From G963663315 sp963665165 (lineage in GTDB: Bacteria > Pseudomonadota > Gammaproteobacteria > Arenicellales > Poriferihabitantaceae): a DNA stretch of 64,000 nt. Under the pieces are notes generated by a model. The model was not told where the DNA came from. It made no database searches and worked only from the letters and a program-made list of their open reading frames with translations. Of the stretch, positions 1 through 7,901 are shown piece after piece. The translations under genes and the position numbers were made by a program. The first letter of the stretch is position 1, and every line of letters begins with the position of its first letter. The DNA lies in the NCBI GenBank assembly GCA_963665165.1, contig OY761989.1:310001-374000 (forward strand), given 5' to 3'.

Positions 1-3000
1 GCGCCGCCAAATCGCCGGCATTGGCAGGGACTTCATTTTTTAATGTGGAGACGACTTGTCCGATTTTCGGGTGTCGGAAGCCCGCTTCCCGGCGGGCTGC
101 GAGTTGTTCAAATCGGGCGCGTTGCAAACTATCGCGCCATTTGACCAGATTGGTATCTTTCAGTAAGGAATCAAGTGCGTCAGTAGCTTCTTTTTCAGCG
201 TTGGAACCCAGCCGCCCGATTAACCCTTGTAAAAAATCCGCTGCGTACATTGCCGGGGAAACCGCACCCACCATCCGTGAGTACGGCGCGAAATAACGAC
301 CCAGGATGCGAATCAGAAGAGCAATAGTGGATACCGGCAGATTATCCAGGAACGACCACTGCTCATGCTGGTCCCACAAAAATCTGGCAAGATGTCGTGT
401 GCGACTCTCATTTCCTTGTATGAAACCGGTAAATTTTTCCTGGTATTGTGCCGGATCGGCCATGAAGCCTGTTGCAAGCCAGTATACGCACTGGGCTGAA
501 TTCATGCTGCGAAGACCCAGTTTCGCCTCTATCCGGGCCAGTAACGCTTCCCTGTCCAAGTGTTCCAGATGCCGCAGGGATGATTTCAGCAAAGGATCCA
601 GTAACTCAAGCTGTTGGTTCGTACAGCGAGCAGGGAACCCTTTTAGCATTTCCAGTGTCGCCGACCGGGCAACCGGAACGTATTCGGACTCGTAAACCAA
701 TGAATTCAGAATTCCATGCAAATTGGCTACATGCTGTTTTTTTCCATGAAGAACCGCGGCGACATATTTAATCAGTATCCGGGAAACCAGTTCCGGGCGT
801 GATTCCAACAGTGAACTGTACCACGGCGCATTCTCACGAATTCCGGTCATATAAAATGCGATCATCCTTTCAATTGTGCTGTCACTCAACTGCAATATGT
901 AGTCCGGTGAACGCTGGGAGTTTTCTGCAAGCCCTGCAAGTGATGGATAACTCAGCGGGTGGAGTTGATTCTGGACATCAAGTTGAATGATCTCGTCAAC
1001 CGCGGGAACATCATTTCGATCCATGGAACAACGGAACCCTTCCAGTACAGATTCCACCAAGCCCTCGTTGCCTCCCAGAAAATTGCGGAGCTGCTTGACT
1101 TGCGTGTCTCTATCCAGATCAGTGAAATTGCGGAGCTGCTTGACTTGCGTGTCTCTATCCAGATCAGGGAAACGGTTGAAATATACGGCTGCCAAATAAT
1201 GAAGCAGGCGAGGATGGGCAGTCCCTTCCTGTAATGCGGATTCCTGGGATATAACATGGTCTACCCATTCATTTTTTTCTTGATTTCGCCTATCCGTATT
1301 GTGCCTCTTGCGTTCCTGTCGACGCCAATGTTCTTCGTCGAGAGAACGGAACAGATATTCATTCAACCAGGTTTTGTGCTTTTCATTTCCGGCTACAGTC
1401 TCTTCGATCCGCTCCAGTGACAATCCTTCATTGCCGCATTCATTGATTATGGAATCGACAGCTTCCAGCAGCATATTCCTTGCCAGTTCATCATCGGGTA
1501 ATGATGACATGCGCTGAAGGCACCACAGGCCATAATCGGCCGGCGGCCTTGCCTGGTAAAGCCGATCCTTCATGTGACGGAAGCAGGTTCCGAAATCCTC
1601 ATCCTCACTTCCCCGGCAATGCCGTTCTCCAACACAAATGATTGATTTCTGGATTTCGGGATGCATAGAAAGCCAGTTCTGTATCGGGTTGATTGGGTAC
1701 TCCCTTACGCGCCAGCAATACCCATCACGATCAAGTCCAACACCCAACCACTGATACAAGCGAGCCGCATCAATGGATTCACCGTGCACTTCCAGTCCCC
1801 TGGTCAGCAGGCCTGTACGCATCCGATCATAGAGGGATGAGCGCTCGTCATCAGTTCTGGATGCAAGCTGATCAAGAAGCTTGTAAATATCTTCTTCTGA
1901 AGATTTCTTAAGAAGTGTATTGCTCCAAAACCAACCATACCAACCCGAATAATTCAAATTGGTTGGGGCGTGCAGGTGGTCGAATACCTCTTCCGCTTTC
2001 ACTGTGTCTGGATAAAGCGCCGACAAAAGATGCCCCGCAAGGTCATCAGAAGTGTCCGCAACCTTTCCGCCTCTGATTTCTTCCAGTATCGACTTCATCC
2101 GGGCCGCGAGATCTGATTCTGTTTCAAGTCCATTAAGGAGAACTTCAAGCGCTGCTCGGCGTATGAGTGGCCACCAGGTTTCGTCTCGAACGATATGGAT
2201 CAGGATGTCATCCAGCGCCGGGAGCCTGTCGCCATGGGTCATGGCGTCAAGCACACATTGAGCGAGCGTCTGATCACTTCCATCACGGCCTGGGGTGGTC
2301 AGTATCTTCTCAAACGCTCCTTCCATATCCGGCGTGGCGAGAGCCCCGAAAGGGGATGATGCCCAATCCGAGGAACGAAACCATGGATTTTTTGTTCCTT
2401 CCTCGCGCAGACCATCCAGCAAACGGCGCTTGTCCCGCTCAGCAAATGCCTTGACATCGCCATACAGCACAACTCCCAATGGGTCACGATCAATAACTGC
2501 CCGGCGTTCGCTGATACACTGGGCAGCCAGCCATGCCGAAAGCCCGCGCAGTTCGGATACCACGACCCCATCTTCGCCCGTGATCAGGGAAAGAACGCGC
2601 CCGACCGGAAGTCCGGTTGTATCAATTTGATCGGCAAGATATCCGGCCGCCAGATATTCGGCGATATGACGATGGGCCGGTTCAACCCGTTCTTCGCCGG
2701 AAGCCTTGAACAAATTTCTTTGTGTTACCCGTCTCAACAATGAGTGATCGTCGTAATCGAGATCATCGATACACGGAAAGTTTGCGTCCTTTGTTTCGGG
2801 TGTCAGCGCATAGCCGACATTGCCTGCGACAAGCTGTACGGCACAAAGAAAGCCGGCGGCATCAAGCAGTCGGGATTCATTGATGGGTGTTCCCTTTACT
2901 GCAATTTCGTGTTCCCTGTTATGCTCACCAAGCATTTTTCGGCAAGCCATTTCGAAGGTTTCTGTTCGACTGTCCGGCCAGTTCCCGTCAATGACAATCT

Positions 3001-3592
3001 TCGCCAACATGTCAAGGGTCTGGGGATTTTTCAGGAGTTCCTCAAGCCCTCTCTTTCTTGCTTCGTCGACAAATGTCCGGGCATTCGCTTCATCAAGCTT
3101 CGCGCTCAGAATACCGATAACGTCATTGTCTGTAAGCGGCTCAAGGTGGAGCACCGTTATCTCCGTTATCGGGGGGTCACTTTCAGGCAAGACGGCTTTC
3201 AATCTATCCCGGTCCGAAGCGCCAAACCAGTCTGCCTCGCGGCAGGACAAGCGAAATCGGGGTTTTTCCAGCTTGTCAAGCTGGGCGCGTATGCGATCCA
3301 GAGGTGTACGGACATCCGGTGACCTTGCACGTATTTCATCAAGACCATCAATAAATAATGTCTTGCCGCGCCATTCAGGTTTGTGCGCCACGTCGAATGT
3401 GATCAGATCCCGTGCGGTCACAAAACAGGCGCCTGTTCTTTCAGCTTCCTGTTCAAAGACAGTCGTCTTGCCCGCTCCGGGATTGCCAAGCAGCACATAG
3501 GCGGGCGAATCTTCGTATGCAGAAAGCGGTTCCGGGGGGCTGTTCTGCCCGCTCTCACGGGCTTCAGTACAAAAGCGGATGATGGAACCCAT
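1..3592 (-). CDS. NACHT/STAND-type NTPase, partial (C-terminus outside window)
   Basis: I followed this frame codon by codon from the ATG at 3592 to the left edge and met no stop, so at least 1197 codons are open and the C-terminus is missing. The N-terminus is short. Walker A (GNPGAGKTT) lies at about residues 36-44 and a NACHT-style Walker B (LFIDGLDE) at 79-86. A winged-helix signature (HRHIAEYLAA) follows the NTPase. The long remainder looks alpha-helical and repeat-like, as in STAND sensor domains. No effector domain precedes the NTPase, so any effector would be in the partner gene or the unseen C-terminus. The ATG overlaps the stop of the upstream ATPase gene (TGATG), suggesting coupled translation. 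STAND NTPases beside restriction systems are often antiphage sensors; that role is inferred here. Confidence 0.88.
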   Translation of the reverse strand, partial: MGSIIRFCTEARESGQNSPPEPLSAYEDSPAYVLLGNPGAGKTTVFEQEAERTGACFVTARDLITFDVAHKPEWRGKTLFIDGLDEIRARSPDVRTPLDRIRAQLDKLEKPRFRLSCREADWFGASDRDRLKAVLPESDPPITEITVLHLEPLTDNDVIGILSAKLDEANARTFVDEARKRGLEELLKNPQTLDMLAKIVIDGNWPDSRTETFEMACRKMLGEHNREHEIAVKGTPINESRLLDAAGFLCAVQLVAGNVGYALTPETKDANFPCIDDLDYDDHSLLRRVTQRNLFKASGEERVEPAHRHIAEYLAAGYLADQIDTTGLPVGRVLSLITGEDGVVVSELRGLSAWLAAQCISERRAVIDRDPLGVVLYGDVKAFAERDKRRLLDGLREEGTKNPWFRSSDWASSPFGALATPDMEGAFEKILTTPGRDGSDQTLAQCVLDAMTHGDRLPALDDILIHIVRDETWWPLIRRAALEVLLNGLETESDLAARMKSILEEIRGGKVADTSDDLAGHLLSALYPDTVKAEEVFDHLHAPTNLNYSGWYGWFWSNTLLKKSSEEDIYKLLDQLASRTDDERSSLYDRMRTGLLTRGLEVHGESIDAARLYQWLGVGLDRDGYCWRVREYPINPIQNWLSMHPEIQKSIICVGERHCRGSEDEDFGTCFRHMKDRLYQARPPADYGLWCLQRMSSLPDDELARNMLLEAVDSIINECGNEGLSLERIEETVAGNEKHKTWLNEYLFRSLDEEHWRRQERKRHNTDRRNQEKNEWVDHVISQESALQEGTAHPRLLHYLAAVYFNRFPDLDRDTQVKQLRNFTDLDRDTQVKQLRNFLGGNEGLVESVLEGFRCSMDRNDVPAVDEIIQLDVQNQLHPLSYPSLAGLAENSQRSPDYILQLSDSTIERMIAFYMTGIRENAPWYSSLLESRPELVSRILIKYVAAVLHGKKQHVANLHGILNSLVYESEYVPVARSATLEMLKGFPARCTNQQLELLDPLLKSSLRHLEHLDREALLARIEAKLGLRSMNSAQCVYWLATGFMADPAQYQEKFTGFIQGNESRTRHLARFLWDQHEQWSFLDNLPVSTIALLIRILGRYFAPYSRMVGAVSPAMYAADFLQGLIGRLGSNAEKEATDALDSLLKDTNLVKWRDSLQRARFEQLAARREAGFRHPKIGQVVSTLKNEVPANAGDLAA
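1080..1169. repeat. 45-bp in-frame tandem duplication inside the NACHT gene
   Basis: Bases 1080-1124 and 1125-1169 are two adjacent copies of one 45-base unit that differ only near their ends. The duplication keeps the minus-strand frame and doubles a 15-residue unit of the form DLDRDTQVKQLRNF plus one residue. Near identity at DNA level points to a recent slippage or duplication event in the presumed sensor region. Confidence 0.9.
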
Positions 3593-4863
3593 CAGATCGA
3601 ACCAAACCAGTGAGTGGCTGGTCGAGTCAGGAACTCTTCAAGCGAAGTGCCTTGTTCACCAACAAGTATGATGCGTTCAGGTTTGAATTTCTTTTGGAAC
3701 ATATCCAGACTACGGGGGTTGCCGCCACCCGGCCCGCTTTTTACCTCAACACCGATCAGCCCGTGGCCACGCTCCAGGACGAAATCAACCTCATGAGGGC
3801 TGTGCCGCCAGTAATAAACCTTGACATCCGGCATCCCTGTATTATAAAGATGAGCGCCCACAGCGCTTTCCACCAATCTTCCCCAGACTGTCCTGTCAGC
3901 CTGCGCCTCCTCGAACGAATAACCGGAATTCACCGACATGAAGGCGGTGTTCAGAACATTCAGCTTGGGACTTGAATTCCTGCGCCGGTGTTGTTGGCCG
4001 ACATACTTGGAAAGTCCGGCCAACAGGCCGGATTGCGACAGCAAATCCAGATAGTGAGCAAGTGTTGTCGTGTTACCGGCATCAACCATCTGCCCCAGCA
4101 TCTTGTTGTAAGAAAATACCTGACCGGAATAGCTGCTGCCAAGCTCAAAGGTACTCTTCAGTAACGCCGGTTTGTCGACGCGCGTCATGGAGAGGATATC
4201 CCTGTCCATAACCGGCTCGATCAGAGAGGCACGGATGTAGTCGCGCCAGCGCGGCTGGTTACTGATCAGGCGCGCCGCACCGGGATAACCGCCAAAATAG
4301 ATATAGTCCGACAAGCTGAAATCGAAAGCGTCAACCATTTCTCTGAATGACCAGTGGCTGACACGGATCAACTCGAATCTCCCGGCCAGACTCTCCGTCA
4401 AACCCTGCTGCATCAACAAGGGAGCCGACCCGAGGACCACAACATGCAAAGGACATCCGGCCGCACGGTCAGCGTCCCACAAACCCTTGACCGTATCCGA
4501 CCACTGGGGAATCTTCTGGATCTCATCAAGTACCAGAACAAAGCCGTTGTCGGATTCATTGGCTTTCCTGCGCGCCTCCCCCCATTTGCGGACCAACCAT
4601 TCCCTGTCCCGCGCATCAGTCAAACTGCCAACCGGGCTGAGCGGTGTCATAGGGTTGGAGAGCGTCGGGAAGAATTCAGGCTCTCCGGATTCCGGCTCAT
4701 CGACCGGCAAGTAGCCCCACCTGAGAGCAGTGCGTTGCAACGCCTGCTTGACGAGCGTGGTTTTTCCGATTTGGCGAGGGCCGGAAACGACAATCAGTCG
4801 TTCCGGGCGCTCTTGCAGACGGGAAAGGAGTATACTGACGTAGTGGCGCTGATAATCCGGCAT
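3592..4863 (-). CDS. AAA ATPase with C-terminal DUF4143 / PD-(D/E)XK-like domain
   Basis: This 423-residue protein has the AAA_14-DUF4143 layout. Walker A is GPRQIGKTT at residues 28-36 and Walker B is LDEIQ at about 112-116. The C-terminal domain carries a nuclease-fold signature: EVDF near 358-361, then VEVK at 372-375, so D360, E373 and K375 are candidate PD-(D/E)XK residues. Whether it cuts DNA is unknown; many family members are annotated only as ATP-binding proteins. The start is ATG at 4863 behind an AGGTGG Shine-Dalgarno that directly abuts a perfect palindrome. The stop overlaps the ATG of the NACHT gene, so the two probably work together. It follows hsdM on the same strand. Confidence 0.88.
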   Translation of the reverse strand: MPDYQRHYVSILLSRLQERPERLIVVSGPRQIGKTTLVKQALQRTALRWGYLPVDEPESGEPEFFPTLSNPMTPLSPVGSLTDARDREWLVRKWGEARRKANESDNGFVLVLDEIQKIPQWSDTVKGLWDADRAAGCPLHVVVLGSAPLLMQQGLTESLAGRFELIRVSHWSFREMVDAFDFSLSDYIYFGGYPGAARLISNQPRWRDYIRASLIEPVMDRDILSMTRVDKPALLKSTFELGSSYSGQVFSYNKMLGQMVDAGNTTTLAHYLDLLSQSGLLAGLSKYVGQQHRRRNSSPKLNVLNTAFMSVNSGYSFEEAQADRTVWGRLVESAVGAHLYNTGMPDVKVYYWRHSPHEVDFVLERGHGLIGVEVKSGPGGGNPRSLDMFQKKFKPERIILVGEQGTSLEEFLTRPATHWFGSI

Positions 4864-4869
4864 CCACCT

Positions 4870-4909
4870 ATATTACATCATTGAGTAAAAATACTCAATG
4901 ATGTAATAT
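4870..4909 (-). promoter_or_regulatory. Perfect 18-bp inverted repeat with embedded promoter-like hexamers
   Basis: The arms 4870-4887 and 4892-4909 are perfectly complementary around a four-base A/T loop. The repeat fills most of the gap between hsdM and the AAA ATPase gene and touches that gene's Shine-Dalgarno. On the minus strand it contains TTGAGT, a 17-base spacer and TAATAT, close to a sigma-70 promoter. Transcription from it would start almost at the ATG. The stem is AT-rich and lacks a following T-run, so an operator or autoregulatory site fits better than a rho-independent terminator. Confidence 0.65.
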
Positions 4910-4935
4910 CGTCATTCATCTTTAGTTTCGCCCGG

Positions 4936-6426
4936 CTACCGGTTCGGCTTTAACCGGGCAAGCACCTCACGGAAACTGCTGAGACCAGCTTCCAGATTCT
5001 CAATGATCTCTTCGGCAAGGACATCGGGTTCAGGCAGATTGTCCAGATCAGTCAGGCTTTTGTCCTTGAGCCAGAAGATATCGAGGCTGGTCTTGTCGCG
5101 GGCTTTGATCTCTTCGTAGCTGTAGCTGCGCCAGCGGCCTTCCGGTGAGTCTGCCTCGTCCCAGGTTGCCTTGCGCAAGTGTCGGTTCAATGGATTATAG
5201 CAGTGGACGAAATCCGACAAGTCCTCATGCCGCATCGGCTTTTTCTTGAGCGTGTGGTGAATGTTGGTTCGGTAGTCGTAGTACCAGACCTGTTTGGTCC
5301 AGGGGTTCGGGCTGGCCTCGCGGTTATCAAAAAAGATCACGTTGGCCTTGACCCCTTGCGCGTAGAATACGCCTGTTGGAAGACGCAGGATGGTATGCAG
5401 GTCGGTGTTGTCCAGCAGCTTTTGGCGGATCGTCTCACCAGCGCCTCCTTCGAACAGTACATTGTCCGGTACGACAACGGCAGCGCGACCGGTGGTTTTC
5501 AGCATCGTGCGAATATGTTGTACAAAATTGAGTTGCTTGTTGGATGTGGTCGCCCAGAAATCCTGCCGGTTGTAGGTCAGGTCGTCCTTTTCCTGCTCAC
5601 CTTCCTCGTTAGTGAAACTCATGGAGCTTTTCTTGCCGAAAGGCGGGTTCGCGAGCACATAGTCGAAACGCTTGCCGGTATCAGCCACCAGCGAGTCATT
5701 CGGTGATATGGGCGCCCCACCCTCAATTTCACCGATATTGTGCAGGAACATATTCATCAGACAAAGTCGGCGCGTGTTGGCAACGATCTCATTGCCATGG
5801 AATGTCTCGTGTTTCAGGAACGCCTTCTGCTCCTTGTCGAGACTGAAGTTGGCCGGGTCAGTCATGAAGTCGTAGGCGGCCAGAAAGAAACCGCCCGTAC
5901 CGCAGGCCGGGTCAGCGATCAGCTTGCCGGGTTCGGGCCGTACACATTCGACCATGGCGCGGATGAGGGAGCGCGGCGTAAAATACTGTCCAGCGCCCGA
6001 TTTCGTATCCTCGGCATTTTTCTCCAGCAAGTCCTCATAGATATCACCCTTGATGTCAGCGCCCATCGTGACCCATTCGGTTTCGTTGACCATATCAATG
6101 AGGCGGTACAGTTTCGCCGGATCCTGAATCTTGTTCTGGGCTTTGGTGAAGATTTGCCCCAACATACCCGGCCTGATCCCGAGTTCACGAAGCAGGGCAA
6201 CATAATGGCCTTCGAGTTCTGCCCCCTTTTTCGACCGCAGGCTCTGCCAGTTATATTCTCCAGGGAGGCCGACATCGCGGTTGTAAGGAGCCCTGGAATA
6301 TTCGTCAGCCATCTTGAGGAAGATCAGGTAGGTAAGCTGTTCCAGATAATCGCCATAGCCGACTCCGTCATCACGCAGGGTAGTGCAAAAACTCCAGACT
6401 CTGGAAACGATGGGGGCGGTGTTCAT
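4936..6426 (-). CDS. hsdM: Type I restriction-modification methyltransferase subunit
   Basis: The product (496 residues) is the N6-adenine methyltransferase subunit that, with HsdS, modifies the recognition site using S-adenosylmethionine. An N-terminal HsdM helical domain (about 1-130) is followed by the SAM-binding motif DPACGTGGF at 172-180 and the catalytic NPPFG motif at about 260-264. The length is typical of the family. Its ATG overlaps the stop of hsdS by four bases (ATGA), so it is the last gene of an hsdR-hsdS-hsdM operon. The palindrome and the AAA ATPase gene lie immediately downstream. Confidence 0.96.
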   Translation of the reverse strand: MNTAPIVSRVWSFCTTLRDDGVGYGDYLEQLTYLIFLKMADEYSRAPYNRDVGLPGEYNWQSLRSKKGAELEGHYVALLRELGIRPGMLGQIFTKAQNKIQDPAKLYRLIDMVNETEWVTMGADIKGDIYEDLLEKNAEDTKSGAGQYFTPRSLIRAMVECVRPEPGKLIADPACGTGGFFLAAYDFMTDPANFSLDKEQKAFLKHETFHGNEIVANTRRLCLMNMFLHNIGEIEGGAPISPNDSLVADTGKRFDYVLANPPFGKKSSMSFTNEEGEQEKDDLTYNRQDFWATTSNKQLNFVQHIRTMLKTTGRAAVVVPDNVLFEGGAGETIRQKLLDNTDLHTILRLPTGVFYAQGVKANVIFFDNREASPNPWTKQVWYYDYRTNIHHTLKKKPMRHEDLSDFVHCYNPLNRHLRKATWDEADSPEGRWRSYSYEEIKARDKTSLDIFWLKDKSLTDLDNLPEPDVLAEEIIENLEAGLSSFREVLARLKPNR

Positions 6427-7901
6427 AGGCGGGATCGGGCCGCTTTTTCCACCTTGATCCGTTCAAGCAGTACAGACGCAGGCTCGTCAATGGGATTTTG
6501 AGGAATGAGATTACCGGAAAAGGCTTTTTTCAGAATTGATTGACGAAGCGAATTTGAGTATTGGATATTCCTTTCGATCTGGCAATCCAATTCATTACAA
6601 AGAGTAATGGCACTACATAAGAGGTGCACAATTCGCTTTTGCTCTGCTAAGGTGCAAAGTGGAAACAAAACGTTTCTTAGCCCTTTACCCGTGAGATGTT
6701 TGATCGTACTCCCAGTGAAGTGCAGCAAAAGCTGACCTGAACTAGCTGCATACATCATGAAGTAATATGCGAAATGTGAACTATAGCTTTCCGTGAACCG
6801 GATGCGATGCAATGCTTTTTGTATTATCATGTTGGCCTCTTCTCCTTCCCACACTGCGCAACGCCCAGGCTCACCACCCTCACAGACAACAAGGTCACCT
6901 CTTTCCAAGCTATAGCGCTTAATTTCACTATCTTCCACTTTGATCGTCTTCAAATTGTCAAGATCAAACTTTCCCCAACGAAGGTTGATGTTAGCGAGGT
7001 AATATCTAGCAGTGCCACTATTCTTTTCTTTGTCAAGCATTTTGCCGAGCACGGCTTCGGCAGCCAAATCATCCAAGGACAGAAGTACCCAGAAAGGATT
7101 TTTGGCTGGGTAAGCTTTTGTAAGATCAGGATTTTTTGGTTTCTGTGACTTATGAGGCTTCCTTGCCTTTCTCCCGGCGGCCTCCCATTCTTTGACAGCA
7201 ATTTTCCAATCTTCGAGTAGTAGTTCGTACCGCGCCTCCCTTTCGCATTTGATACGTGCAAGCAATTGCTTTGGCGTCTCAAGTTTGTCTTTATTCTCTT
7301 CTCGCCATTGTGCTGTCAGCTTGCCTTCGAATGCGTGTTTGAGTACTGCCTGACGATATATCTTTAGCTGTTCCCGCGCTTTTTTCAGTTTTTCTACACC
7401 TCTGTCGAGTTCAGAAAACAGTTCTTCGATTTTGAAAACAATGCGTCGTTGTTCAGCAAGTGGGGGTAAATTGAATTCAAGATTTTCAATAAATCCCTTT
7501 GTGACTGCTTTAAAAGTTGAACCAGTTCCTTGTTTCGATATAACCGGTTCTATACCTCTAAAAAGATATAAAATAAACTTAGGTTCTATATCTCCACAAG
7601 GATGGATTGCCGCTAAACCACGGCCAATGCAACACTCGTGCTCTGCAAGATTGGTCGGTCCGACTGGAGCCCTAATCGACAAGAGGGTTGCGCCTTGCTT
7701 GGCGATCTTGTTGGGCTGAGAGCAGTACAGGTTGATAGTTGGGAATAGATCACCAAATTCTGCTTTACCCTGAAAGAAAGGTAATCCATCACGACTATGG
7801 TTATAGGTTTTTGAATCTGGGGATTGCCCCATTACAATGTTTGCGATATCGGGGAGTTTACACCGCTTCCATCCACAGGGAAGTGCTGTCCCTTCACTCA
7901 C
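6423..7901 (-). CDS. hsdS: Type I restriction-modification specificity subunit
   Basis: HsdS (492 residues) sets the DNA sequence recognised by the HsdM and HsdR partners. Two target-recognition domains can be seen, at about 10-160 and 270-420. Each is followed by a conserved segment beginning LAEQ(R/K)RIV and a helical stretch, the usual two-half HsdS design. It starts at a GTG that overlaps the hsdR stop by four bases (GTGA), and its stop overlaps the hsdM start. The gene is clearly more AT-rich than hsdM and hsdR, especially in the second recognition domain, as expected for a part that is swapped between strains. The target sequence cannot be read from the protein. Confidence 0.95.
   Translation of the reverse strand: MSEGTALPCGWKRCKLPDIANIVMGQSPDSKTYNHSRDGLPFFQGKAEFGDLFPTINLYCSQPNKIAKQGATLLSIRAPVGPTNLAEHECCIGRGLAAIHPCGDIEPKFILYLFRGIEPVISKQGTGSTFKAVTKGFIENLEFNLPPLAEQRRIVFKIEELFSELDRGVEKLKKAREQLKIYRQAVLKHAFEGKLTAQWREENKDKLETPKQLLARIKCEREARYELLLEDWKIAVKEWEAAGRKARKPHKSQKPKNPDLTKAYPAKNPFWVLLSLDDLAAEAVLGKMLDKEKNSGTARYYLANINLRWGKFDLDNLKTIKVEDSEIKRYSLERGDLVVCEGGEPGRCAVWEGEEANMIIQKALHRIRFTESYSSHFAYYFMMYAASSGQLLLHFTGSTIKHLTGKGLRNVLFPLCTLAEQKRIVHLLCSAITLCNELDCQIERNIQYSNSLRQSILKKAFSGNLIPQNPIDEPASVLLERIKVEKAARSRL

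Noticed and set aside
1080..1169. CRISPR array
   Set aside because: There are only two adjacent copies without spacers, inside an open coding frame.
2820..3500. 226-codon plus-strand open frame
   Set aside because: Its reverse strand encodes the Walker A and Walker B motifs of the NACHT gene, so the plus frame is a shadow.
4870..4909. Rho-independent terminator for the hsd operon
   Set aside because: The stem is AT-rich and no T-run follows; promoter-like hexamers and contact with the next Shine-Dalgarno favour an operator.
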